From NCBI GenBank assembly GCA_037200125.1, contig JBBCGS010000007.1:496001-560000 (forward strand): a stretch of DNA of 64,000 bases, read 5' to 3'. Position 1 is the first letter of the stretch, and every line of letters starts with the position of its first letter. The notes below the pieces were generated by a model, which was given only the letters and a program-made list of their open reading frames with translations, made no database searches and was not told the DNA's origin. Positions 45,096-53,783 of this stretch are shown one piece after another. The position numbers and the translations under genes are program-made. The stretch comes from JADGHX01 sp037200125 (lineage in GTDB: Bacteria; Pseudomonadota; Gammaproteobacteria; Steroidobacterales; Steroidobacteraceae).

Positions 45096-46661
45096 TTATT
45101 TCGAGCCTTCGCGTCGCCAGTCGTAGTAGGCGTCGAGCACCTTCAATCGGCCCTGATTCGGGATGGGCGCCGGCCCTGGATCGACGCCGATGCGCATCAC
45201 CAGCGGGTCGGCCTCGGTGAACGCCGGCCACTTCGGCAGAGTTGGACCGTTCGGGTCGCCCCGCGTCGCGAAGTTCACCCAGTACCCCTGCATCTGCTCG
45301 GAGATCGCCCGGTCTTCCGCCGTAGGCGCCGCCCGCCCGCCGACGCCGAGATTGCCGAACACGTAGCCGACCTCCTGCCCGTGCCCCGACCCGTTGAGGT
45401 TGGTCGCGCTCGGTCGGTCGAAGTAAAAGAAGTAGGCCTTGTTCGCGCCTTTCGAAGATGAAAGACGCGCCCACGTGTACTGGCCCCAGATGAAGCCGGT
45501 GTCCGTGCGCAGCTGCGTGCTGGCGCGAGTGGCCTGCTCGTCGGTGGCATGCGGATAGGCGGCGAGAATGGCATCCGCGTGCTTCCCGTATCCTTCGCGC
45601 ACTTCCTTCTCGAAGGTCGCCGGGTCGGACTTGCGCGCGCCGAATCCGCCCGCCTCGTCTGAAACATCACCGACCAGAATCGGCGTGTCGTTGAAACGCT
45701 TCCGCTGCCACAGCCGATACTGATCGGCGGGAATCACATAGCCGTCGACCGGCGGCCAGAAACGCGGCGCGCCCTGGTCTCTCTGCGCGGCTTCCACCTT
45801 GTCTGCCGGCAGTGCGCGCGCCTCCACGAGCGTCTTTGCGCCAAGGCTTCCCAACCACGCCTTGCCTGCCTCTTCCGACATCCGCAACGTCTGCAGGCTG
45901 GACCCGGCCCACGGCGAATCCTGCGCCGGCATGAAGCTCGCGCCACTCTCGGAGATCACGCCGCGAAACAGCCCTTTGGCGAGCGGCGAACCCGCCAGCA
46001 TGCTCACAGCGAACCCTCCCGCCGAATGGCCCAGGAGGGTGACCTTCGACGCATCACCCCCGAACTTCGCGACGTTCGCCTGTACCCATTTCAGCGCCGC
46101 GATCTGATCGAGCAAGCCGAAGTTGCCCGAGGCGTGTCCGCTCTCCCGGCTCAGCTCGGGCGTAGCGAGAAAGCCAAACGGACCGACCCGATAGGCGATG
46201 CCGACGAACACCACGCCTTTGCGGGCGAAGTTGGCGCCGTCATAGAGCGGCGCGCTGGTCATCCCGCCGTTGAAGCCGCCGCCGTAGATCCACACGATGA
46301 CCGGCAGCCGCTCGCGAGACGTCCGGGCGGGAGTCCACACATCCAGATACAGACAATCTTCGCTCGCGGAGATGCCGGGCGCCTGGCTCTTGAGCGAGGT
46401 GGGATTCTGCATGCAGGCCGATGCGAACGCGGTGGCCCGCCGAACGCCGGACCACGACTTCACCGGCTGAGGCGCTCTCCACCGCAGCTTGCCGACCGGC
46501 GGCGCCGCGAACGGGATGCCTTTGAACTCGGAGACAGCGCTCAGGGTCGTTCCCGCGACCCGGCCACCCGTAACCTTCGCCTCCGTGATCTGCGCCATCG
46601 ATGGCGCGGACGCCGTAGTGAGCGCGAACGCCAGCATCGAAACCGCCCAGGTGGCCTTCAT
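45096..46661 (-). CDS. exported type-B carboxylesterase (para-nitrobenzyl esterase family)
   Basis: A 521-residue protein with a signal peptide (SMLAFALTTASAPSMAQ). The oxyanion motif is YGGGFNGG, the catalytic Ser is in GHSAGG, the acid in a DEAG segment, and the His in GSGHGQEVGY. The disulphide-type SEDCLYLDVW segment is present. The usual Glu of GESAGG is replaced by His here. It hydrolyses carboxylic esters, possibly of phenolic or plant-derived compounds. The frame is intact; 28 nt separate it from the histidine kinase. Confidence 0.92.
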   Translation of the reverse strand: MKATWAVSMLAFALTTASAPSMAQITEAKVTGGRVAGTTLSAVSEFKGIPFAAPPVGKLRWRAPQPVKSWSGVRRATAFASACMQNPTSLKSQAPGISASEDCLYLDVWTPARTSRERLPVIVWIYGGGFNGGMTSAPLYDGANFARKGVVFVGIAYRVGPFGFLATPELSRESGHASGNFGLLDQIAALKWVQANVAKFGGDASKVTLLGHSAGGFAVSMLAGSPLAKGLFRGVISESGASFMPAQDSPWAGSSLQTLRMSEEAGKAWLGSLGAKTLVEARALPADKVEAAQRDQGAPRFWPPVDGYVIPADQYRLWQRKRFNDTPILVGDVSDEAGGFGARKSDPATFEKEVREGYGKHADAILAAYPHATDEQATRASTQLRTDTGFIWGQYTWARLSSSKGANKAYFFYFDRPSATNLNGSGHGQEVGYVFGNLGVGGRAAPTAEDRAISEQMQGYWVNFATRGDPNGPTLPKWPAFTEADPLVMRIGVDPGPAPIPNQGRLKVLDAYYDWRREGSK

Positions 46662-46689
46662 TATTCGATTCCCCTTTTGGCGACGTACC

Positions 46690-48561
46690 TTACGGTCGTT
46701 TGCGCAGTTCGCTGGCCGTTTCGTGCCCGTTCATGTTGGGCATGCCGATGTCCAGCAGCACCACTTCGGGCTTGAAGTCATCCGCGACACTGAGCGCTTG
46801 CTGACCATCGTAGGCAATTCGGACCGCATGCCCCTCGAGTTGCAGGAGCAAGCCCAGGCTCTCCGCGATATCGCGGTTGTCATCGACGACGAGGATTCGA
46901 CGAGGGGCAACGGCGGCGCGATCTTCCGTTGCGACCGTCGCCTCGGTGTTCGCTTGCGCGCGTTCCAGAGGCAGCGGGAGGCGCACGGCGAAGACGCTCC
47001 CCGCGCCGGGCCCCGCGCTCGATGCGCTCACGGTTCCCCCGTGCAACATCACAAGCCCTCGAACGAGGCTGAGACCGATGCCGAGCCCACCGTCGCCGCG
47101 ATCGAACGCGGGCTTGCCTTGCGCAAACATCTCGAAGATCCGCGGCAGCATCCGCGGCTCGATGCCAATCCCCCTGTCTTCGACTCGGATCACGATCTCC
47201 CCGCCCTCGCACCGAGCCTCGAGCCGGATCGTGCCTCGTGGGTCCGAATACTTTGCGGCATTCGTGAGAAGGTTCGAAATCACTTGTGCCAGCCGCAACG
47301 CATCCGCGTCGAGCCACACCGGCCCCGGAGGTAGCGACACGGTAAGCTGGTGCTTGCGCGCGTCGATCAAAGGCCGCGCGGTCTCGACCGCGGCATCGAC
47401 GATGGCGGCAAGCTCGACCGACTCCAGCCGCAACTGCAACGTGCCGCGCGTAATCCGCGATACGTCGAGCAGGTCATCGAGCAGCAACGCCATGTGCCGC
47501 ACTTGCCGATCGATGACATCGTGACTCCAGCGACGCTGAGCATCGGTCGCCGTCTGCGACCGCGCGACCTGCAGTGAGTTGCGAATGGGAGCGAGCGGAT
47601 TGCGCAACTCGTGCGCGAGCGTGGCGATGAACTCGTCCTTGCGCCTATCCGCGTCGCGCAGTTTCGCATTGGCCTGGTGAGTCTCGGTTACGTCGAACCC
47701 CACGCAGAAGATGCCGCCGATCGCGCCACCCGGATCGAAGAGCGGCGCGTACGTGAAATTGAAGTAGTGGATTTCCTCCGCGCCCCGCGGCGTGCGCCGA
47801 AAACGCACTTCGGCGTCGCGTGCTTCGAAGATCTCGCCGCTCGCATAGACGTTGTCGAGCTCTTCGAAGAAGCCTTGCCCTTCGATGCTGGGGAAGGCCT
47901 CGCGAATCGTCTTCCCGATCCAGTCCTCGCTGCCGAACACGACACGATGCGCATCGTTGATGAACTCGACGAGATGTTCCGGCCCGCGCATGACGATGAT
48001 GAAGGCCGGCGCCTGCTCGAAGAGACGACGCTGCCGCGCCATCTCCTCCGCGCGTTGCTTCTCGGCGAGCACCGTCGCCGTCGTCTCCGTGCACAGCACG
48101 AGCACGCCACCCACGCCGCTTGCCGCCGCGCTGTCGTCGATGGGGCCGTAGCTATAGGTCCAATACACGTCCTCGCGCCGACCGTTGCGAGTGATCGGCA
48201 CGAGCGCATTCTCGTGCCAGGTCGCGCCACCGCCGCTCATCACCTGATCGATCTGCGGGCCGATGATGTCCCAGATCTCTTCCCACACCTCGCGGCCGGG
48301 TTGGCCCAGCGATGCGGGATGTCGCTCCGAGCCAATCGATTGACGATAGGCGTCGTTGTAGAAGCAGAAGAGCTCCGGCCCCCACCAGATGTACACCGGG
48401 TGGCCGGTATTCAGCAGCAGTCGAACGCCCGTTCGCAGGGGTTGCGGCCAGCCCGCGGGCGGGCCGAGCGGATGCGCGGCCCAGTCGAAACCGCGCATCC
48501 GTGCACCCATTTCGCCGCCGTCTTTCAGGAACTCGATTTCAGGTGGGGTGCGTGTGGCCAT
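46690..48561 (-). CDS. PAS-containing hybrid histidine kinase with a truncated receiver domain
   Basis: A 623-residue protein from ATG 48561. Two sensory/PAS-like blocks (LLNTGHPVYIWWGPELFCFY and RRLFEQAPAFIIVMRGPEHL) are followed by the HisKA motif ATLAHELRNPLAPIRNSLQ (His317), then HATPase boxes N, G1 and G2 (ISNLLTNAAKYS, VEDRGIGIEP, DGGLGIGLSLV). The receiver starts ILVVDDNRDIAE and has the phospho-Asp in VVLLDIGMPNMNG but stops about 12 residues later; the part with the conserved Thr and Lys is absent. Only 28 nt separate its stop from the next gene. It should phosphorylate an unknown partner. Confidence 0.88.
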   Translation of the reverse strand: MATRTPPEIEFLKDGGEMGARMRGFDWAAHPLGPPAGWPQPLRTGVRLLLNTGHPVYIWWGPELFCFYNDAYRQSIGSERHPASLGQPGREVWEEIWDIIGPQIDQVMSGGGATWHENALVPITRNGRREDVYWTYSYGPIDDSAAASGVGGVLVLCTETTATVLAEKQRAEEMARQRRLFEQAPAFIIVMRGPEHLVEFINDAHRVVFGSEDWIGKTIREAFPSIEGQGFFEELDNVYASGEIFEARDAEVRFRRTPRGAEEIHYFNFTYAPLFDPGGAIGGIFCVGFDVTETHQANAKLRDADRRKDEFIATLAHELRNPLAPIRNSLQVARSQTATDAQRRWSHDVIDRQVRHMALLLDDLLDVSRITRGTLQLRLESVELAAIVDAAVETARPLIDARKHQLTVSLPPGPVWLDADALRLAQVISNLLTNAAKYSDPRGTIRLEARCEGGEIVIRVEDRGIGIEPRMLPRIFEMFAQGKPAFDRGDGGLGIGLSLVRGLVMLHGGTVSASSAGPGAGSVFAVRLPLPLERAQANTEATVATEDRAAVAPRRILVVDDNRDIAESLGLLLQLEGHAVRIAYDGQQALSVADDFKPEVVLLDIGMPNMNGHETASELRKRP

Positions 48562-48698
48562 TGGCGACCCATTCAGCGCTCGCCATGGTACACGAGGGTA
48601 TCCCGCATTCGAACTCGGAATCGCGCGCAAGGCGGCGCTTCCGATCCGTCAGCGCCGCCTCGCGCATCGGATAGGCGGCACCCCGCGGGCCCGCGACT

Positions 48699-49073
48699 TC
48701 ACTTCGATTTGAAGTTCTTCGCTACGTAAGCACTCAGCGCCGCAAGCTCCGCATCCGACACCTCGGTCTTTCGGAACGGCGCCATCAGCAACACGCCCTG
48801 CCGCACGAACACTGAGATCGCCTGTGGCGCAAGGTCAGTCCGTTCGAGCAGCACCGCGGGAGTCTTGCCGCCGTACTTCACTTGGAGCGACTGCGTGCCC
48901 GGGTGCCCCGGCCCCGGTGCGTGACACGGCGCGCACCAATGTTCATACACCGCCTGGCCTGACGGCGCGGGCGCTTTCGCCGCCGGTTCGGCGGCCTGCG
49001 CGATCGACGTAAGCGCCACGAGAGCGCCGGCGAGGAGCGGCAAGCGAAGTGCCGACATGAGTGAACGCGTCAT
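48699..49073 (-). CDS. small c-type cytochrome of the second VAO module
   Basis: A 124-residue protein with signal peptide (LLAGALVALTSIAQA), one haem c motif CAPCH (Cys47, Cys50, His51) and a candidate Met ligand in LLMAP. It follows the VAO-type flavoenzyme directly and shares the V-S-D-A-E-L segment with the cytochrome at 349-693. Likely electron acceptor of the flavoenzyme. Confidence 0.9.
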   Translation of the reverse strand: MTRSLMSALRLPLLAGALVALTSIAQAAEPAAKAPAPSGQAVYEHWCAPCHAPGPGHPGTQSLQVKYGGKTPAVLLERTDLAPQAISVFVRQGVLLMAPFRKTEVSDAELAALSAYVAKNFKSK

Positions 49074-49074
49074 C

Positions 49075-50604
49075 TCAGGCCTTCCTCAGATGCTTCGGCC
49101 ACACGCCATAGCGACCGGCCGAGAGAATGCCGTTGGGGTCCACGGCGTCCTTGATCGTCTCGCGCAATCGGCGCAGGGAATGGTTGTTATACGAGTACGT
49201 GTCCGAGATCAGATCCTGGAACGCGGCGGGCGCGCGGTACTCGGCCCAACCGCGCTCGGCCGCCACCTTCACCAGTTTCGCGAAGGTGCCGCGTACCTTG
49301 GCATTGCGGGCTTTGTCGCGACCGATCGGGAACATGATGAGGCACACGAGCGTGCGATCCCAGCACGTCATATAGACCGGCCCGATGATGCCGAGGTCCT
49401 CTCCACCGCTCGCCTTGGTGAGGTTCTCGTCGTAGTAGCGCCGGAACTCGAGCAGCGACTCGCCGGTGCGCGGCACGATGGGCGAGAAGCCGATGTGGCC
49501 GCCGGCGGGATCGGGATTGGCGGGGCCGCGGCCCAGCATCGCGAAGGTGGAGAGATTCGGAATGCCGAAATTCACGAGCCGCACACGCGTGAGCGCGTCC
49601 TGCGACAACGGCGTGCGAAATAGCTCCCCTTCCGTGAACGTCACGCCAGGGATCGCGGCGAACTTGGCTTTCGCGTAATCCATCTGCGCGCGCACGACCG
49701 GTTCGGGCCCGTAGATCGGCACCTGGATCGACCAGGCCGGCGCGTTCGAGCCCGGGCGGCTGGCGCCACCGAAGATCTGCGTCGAGCCGTTGACGAGATG
49801 CGTGTTTTCCAGGCGATTCAACACATCGAGCATCGGCACGATGTCTGCATCGCGCATCGAGGTGGCGGTCGACATCTGCATCGCCTCGGGCCGAGGCATC
49901 AGATGGAAACCCATCTTGGTGACGACGCCGAAGTTGGACTGGCGGAAGAGCCCATCCACCCACGGACCGTAGCCCCAGCGATTGTGCTGCCACGACTTCG
50001 AGTTCGGCAGCGCGCCCATGCCGGTGCGCACGACGTCGCCGTTCGCGAGCACCACTTCCATGCCGCAATGAGAACCGAAGTGGTCGCGGAACGGCGAGGC
50101 GGTCCAGCCGGCGCCGCCATCGAGCGCGTTGCCGATGACGCTGCCCCAGCCCGGGTCGGGCGGATCGATCCAGACGTCGAGTTTCTCTTTCTGGATGTGA
50201 TTGTAGAGATCGAAGTAGCTGACGCCCGGCTCCACCAGCGCATAGGCATTGCGCTCGTTCACTTCGAGCACGCGATTGAGCCGCTTGAGATCGAGCACCA
50301 CGCTCCCCGAGTGCACGGGCGCGGAACCGCCATACGCGAGGTTGCGGCCCGTGGAAATCGGATAAAGCGGAATGCGATGTTGATTGGCGGCGCGTACAAC
50401 CGACTGCACTTCCTCGAGGGTCGAAGGGGCGACGGCGGCTGAAGCGACGCGCTCATCCGGCTCGCCGTAGAGCGGCGAGTAGGCGTCGCGGTAGAGCGCG
50501 ACGTCGGCATCCTGGGTGAAGACCCAGTCCGTGCCCACGGCTTCGCGCCATGCTTTCACGGCGGCGTCGAAGGCCGTCTGGCTTACGTTGGGCGGCAGGG
50601 ACAT
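49075..50604 (-). CDS. VAO/eugenol-oxidase type FAD-linked oxidoreductase (copy B)
   Basis: An intact enzyme of 509 residues from ATG 50604 (a longer in-frame extension to 50763 is Arg/Pro-rich and unlikely). FAD segments are GRNLAYGGSAPVHSGSVVLD and GWGSVIGNALDGG. The Asp170 region of VAO is kept (IDPPDPGWG), the covalent-FAD His is in GGHIGFSP, and the phenolate-binding YR pair is in EYRAPAAF. C-terminal SAGRYGVWPKHLRK. No signal peptide. It is flanked by the Tat protein and the cytochrome, as in copy A. Likely oxidises a 4-alkyl- or 4-hydroxymethyl-phenol. Confidence 0.92.
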   Translation of the reverse strand: MSLPPNVSQTAFDAAVKAWREAVGTDWVFTQDADVALYRDAYSPLYGEPDERVASAAVAPSTLEEVQSVVRAANQHRIPLYPISTGRNLAYGGSAPVHSGSVVLDLKRLNRVLEVNERNAYALVEPGVSYFDLYNHIQKEKLDVWIDPPDPGWGSVIGNALDGGAGWTASPFRDHFGSHCGMEVVLANGDVVRTGMGALPNSKSWQHNRWGYGPWVDGLFRQSNFGVVTKMGFHLMPRPEAMQMSTATSMRDADIVPMLDVLNRLENTHLVNGSTQIFGGASRPGSNAPAWSIQVPIYGPEPVVRAQMDYAKAKFAAIPGVTFTEGELFRTPLSQDALTRVRLVNFGIPNLSTFAMLGRGPANPDPAGGHIGFSPIVPRTGESLLEFRRYYDENLTKASGGEDLGIIGPVYMTCWDRTLVCLIMFPIGRDKARNAKVRGTFAKLVKVAAERGWAEYRAPAAFQDLISDTYSYNNHSLRRLRETIKDAVDPNGILSAGRYGVWPKHLRKA

Positions 50605-50632
50605 AGGCGAACTCCGCGAAGAGCGAAAGGGT

Positions 50633-51259
50633 TCAGGCGGCGGCGATGATCCAGGACGTGAGCAACTGCGCCTGCGGCGGCAAAGTGGGCTCCAGCGCGG
50701 CGTCGCTACGCGCGAAGCGCGGGCGCACGGCCGACGGGCGATAGGTCGCGAGCGCATCGGCAACTCGCGCGGACCAGTTATTGCCGGCGTGAGTCAAATC
50801 GGATGACGAGAGGCCGACGCTTTCCGCCCCCCGCGGCAACGAGTGCTCCGTTCGGCCGTCCGCGTGAACGATGTGCTCGGCGTGGAAGACGACGCGCAGT
50901 CCGCTGCTCAACGCGAGTTGCTCGAGGCAGAACAATGCCGGGCGCGCCGTGAGGCCGGCGACGACGGCGGGACCTCGTTGCCACGCTGGGCCGATGCTAT
51001 CCAGCCAGACCTGAGTGATGTCGCCATCGGCGAGGGCATGCACCGCCGCGCCCATACGATTGATGCGAGTGGCGCCGCTGCCCGCCTGCGGATAACGCGC
51101 GTCGAAAAGCACGAGATGGAAGTCGGGGCTGCCGGGCGCCGCGTTACTTGCCGGGCTTGCCGCGATCGCGGACGTCGCCGCGAACGTTAGCGACGTACCT
51201 GCGATCACAGGCAGCGACGACAGCGCCGCCGCCTCAAGGAATTCTCGCCTACTGGTCAT
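50633..51259 (-). CDS. Tat-exported small protein of the second VAO module
   Basis: A 208-residue protein with a twin-arginine signal (MTSRREFLEAAALSS, then a hydrophobic stretch) and an Ala-rich cleavage region. The mature part has FHLVLFDARYPQAG, QVWLDSIGPAW, ALFCLEQLAL and FHAEHIVHADGRTEHS with several His. It resembles the left-edge Tat protein (1-345). No known family is recognised. It lies upstream of the flavoenzyme with a 28-nt gap. A role as partner or export carrier for the flavoenzyme is inferred. Confidence 0.8.
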   Translation of the reverse strand: MTSRREFLEAAALSSLPVIAGTSLTFAATSAIAASPASNAAPGSPDFHLVLFDARYPQAGSGATRINRMGAAVHALADGDITQVWLDSIGPAWQRGPAVVAGLTARPALFCLEQLALSSGLRVVFHAEHIVHADGRTEHSLPRGAESVGLSSSDLTHAGNNWSARVADALATYRPSAVRPRFARSDAALEPTLPPQAQLLTSWIIAAA

Positions 51260-51430
51260 GTGGCCCCCTTCTTCGGAGCGAAGCCTCGCCGGTTTGCGGG
51301 GCTCCGGTCAACATGGCTGGCGCTCGCGGCCGCAATTTGCGGGACTTCGGTCCACTGGGTTGCCGCTCGCAGTTCCCACGCAGGTCCGGTCGCCCAACAC
51401 TGGTCGACCGTATAACTCGCAAGCCGCTCG

Positions 51431-53626
51431 CTACTCCGCGTGCCCCGTCTCCGGCTGACGGGGCGGCGCGGCCGGCCGCGCGCCGCCTACGGCGGCACCG
51501 GGGCCACCCGCCTTGATCGCGGTGGCTCGCGAGATCAGGTACTCGCGAATGGCGACGGTGTCTTCCGCCTTCAGATCCTTGGCGAACGAGCCCATGCCCT
51601 TGTCCGCTCGCCCGCCACCCAGCACGACCTGATCGAAGCCCGGCTGCGTCCACAGCAGCGGCGTGATCATGAGATTCGGGAAGCTGGTGCGCTGCTGCTG
51701 GCCGTTGACGCCGTGGCACACCGAGCAATTCTGCGTATACACCTCGGCACCGTGCGCAATGACTTCGGCCGTGGCCGTCGACGGAGGCGGATTGAGCGGC
51801 GGCGGCGCGTACGGCTCCGGCTCAGGCAACACCGATTTTCCGCCGAGCGCGAACACCAGCATGCGCGCGTGCGTCGGCGCAAAGTAATCGCCGCCCTGCG
51901 CGACACCACCAACGCTGGCGGCGACGTACTGCACACCCTCCAGCTCGTAAGTGATCGGCGCGGCGAACACCGCCGTCCTGGCATCGAAGGTCCACAGTTT
52001 CTTGCCGTTCTGCGCGTCGAAGGCCGACAGCGCCTTGCCGTTGCCATTGCCCATGAACACGAGATTGCCGCCAGTGGCGAGCACACCGCTGGTCGGCAGG
52101 CCGCCCCCGAAGGCTTCCGATTCCCACACAACCTTGCGCGCGACCGGATCCCACGCCTTCAACCGGCCGGTGACGCCCGTTCGGCTGTACGGCTTGAGCT
52201 CTTTGCCCGGCGCGGCGCGCGCGCCCATGTTGATGCCGAGGCTGAACGTGCCCGGCGGCGGCTTGCGATCCGGCGGCAACCCCGCCAGCGTCGAGTACGC
52301 CTCCCACGCGGGGATGTAGACGAGGCCGGTCAACGGGCTGAACGCATTCGGATGCCAGCTGTGACCACCCTGCACACCCGGCGCAAGGTTCCACGGCTCG
52401 TCCCGGTAGTACGCCGCCGGAACCACGTTCGGACGGCCGGTCTTCATGTCCACGCCGGTCGCCCAGTTCACTTCGGTGAAGGCGTCGGCGCTGATCAGCT
52501 TGCCGCTCTTGGCCTCGAGCACATAGAGGAAGCCGTTCTTCGACGGCTGTATGAGCACGTGCCGCCGCTTGCCGCCGATCTGGAGATCCGCGGTCATCAT
52601 CGGGCTCACCGCGTCGTAGTCCCACGAATCGCCCGGTGTTTCCTGGTAATGCCACACGTATTCGCCGGTGTCGGGTTTCACCGCGATGATCGATGCGGCA
52701 TACAGGTCATCGCCGCCGGTCGGCTGACGCACGCTCGCATTCCACGGCGACGCATTGCCGGTACCGAAATAAAGAAGATCGGTTACCGGATCGTACAGCG
52801 CGCCGTCCCACACCGTGCCGCCGCCACCGGTGTCTTTCCAATACTCGCCGCTCCACGTTTTCGCGGCCTTTTCGAGCGCTTTGTTCTCGAAGCCCTTCGC
52901 CGGATCGCCGGGCACCGTCCAGAAGCGCCAGACTTCCTTGCCGGTCTCGGCGTCGAATGCCGCGATCCAGCCGCGCACGCCGAACTCACCGCCGGCGCCG
53001 CCGATGAACACCTTGCCCTTCGCAACGCGCGTGGCCATGGTGATGGCGTAGTGATCGCCCATCTCGCCCAGGTTGAGGCTCTTCGGCACCGTGTCGACCG
53101 ACCAGACTTCCTTGCCGGTCTTCGCGTCGATCGCGACCAGGCGCGCATCGAGCGTGCCCATGATGATCTTGCCGTGCCAGGCCGCGATGCCGCGGTTCAC
53201 GAGGCCCACGTTGTAGCGCAGGCGCACGCCCGTGATCATCGGGTTGTACTTCCACAGCTGCTGGCCGGTCTTGCCGTCGAAGGCATAGACGACGTTGCGA
53301 GCGGTCGAGACGTAGATCACGCCGTCGATGTACAGCGGCGAGCCGTGCTGATTCTGGTTGGTTTCGTAGTCCGCGAACCATTGCAGGCCGATGCCGTTTA
53401 CGTTGTTCGCATCGATCTTCTTCAGCGGGCTGAAGCGCTGCTCGGAGTAGGTGCCGCCGTAGGTCATCCACTGACCGGGCTCTTTGTCGGCTTTGGCCAG
53501 GCGCTGGGCGGTGACGTTGGCGGCGCCGGACGAAGAGGCGGCAAAGGCCGCGTTGACGGCGCAGCACGCAATAACCGCGGCAATCAGCCGCTTCCCCATT
53601 CCCAGGGTAAGTGAACGGATGATCAT
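51431..53626 (-). CDS. PQQ-dependent quinohaemoprotein alcohol dehydrogenase
   Basis: A 731-residue protein from ATG 53626 behind a G-rich ribosome site, with a signal peptide (LIAAVIACCAVNAAFAA). The eight-bladed PQQ propeller shows W-docking repeats (KTGQQLWKYNP, TGKEVWSVDT, GKEVWRFWT). Metal ligands are Glu214 (GGEFG), Asn291 (GTGNASPW) and Asp336 in WDYD; Asp338 two residues on is the residue seen in lanthanide-dependent relatives. The vicinal Cys pair near the PQQ is absent (about residues 138-139). A C-terminal haem c domain carries CSVCH (about residue 635). Oxidises alcohols or aldehydes in the periplasm and passes electrons to cytochromes. Confidence 0.92.
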   Translation of the reverse strand: MIIRSLTLGMGKRLIAAVIACCAVNAAFAASSSGAANVTAQRLAKADKEPGQWMTYGGTYSEQRFSPLKKIDANNVNGIGLQWFADYETNQNQHGSPLYIDGVIYVSTARNVVYAFDGKTGQQLWKYNPMITGVRLRYNVGLVNRGIAAWHGKIIMGTLDARLVAIDAKTGKEVWSVDTVPKSLNLGEMGDHYAITMATRVAKGKVFIGGAGGEFGVRGWIAAFDAETGKEVWRFWTVPGDPAKGFENKALEKAAKTWSGEYWKDTGGGGTVWDGALYDPVTDLLYFGTGNASPWNASVRQPTGGDDLYAASIIAVKPDTGEYVWHYQETPGDSWDYDAVSPMMTADLQIGGKRRHVLIQPSKNGFLYVLEAKSGKLISADAFTEVNWATGVDMKTGRPNVVPAAYYRDEPWNLAPGVQGGHSWHPNAFSPLTGLVYIPAWEAYSTLAGLPPDRKPPPGTFSLGINMGARAAPGKELKPYSRTGVTGRLKAWDPVARKVVWESEAFGGGLPTSGVLATGGNLVFMGNGNGKALSAFDAQNGKKLWTFDARTAVFAAPITYELEGVQYVAASVGGVAQGGDYFAPTHARMLVFALGGKSVLPEPEPYAPPPLNPPPSTATAEVIAHGAEVYTQNCSVCHGVNGQQQRTSFPNLMITPLLWTQPGFDQVVLGGGRADKGMGSFAKDLKAEDTVAIREYLISRATAIKAGGPGAAVGGARPAAPPRQPETGHAE

Positions 53627-53783
53627 GAGCCCCCCAAATACGCCTGTACTTGTACTGCCCGCCGGCGATCGGGGGGATCTTAGCCAGAAGCTCTCGCAGC
53701 GAGGGCCGGCAACCGGGGGCCCGGCCGCCAGCTGGAGTCGGGCAGACGGGCTTTGCGCCCGCCTGCCCTCTTCACGAACGACT

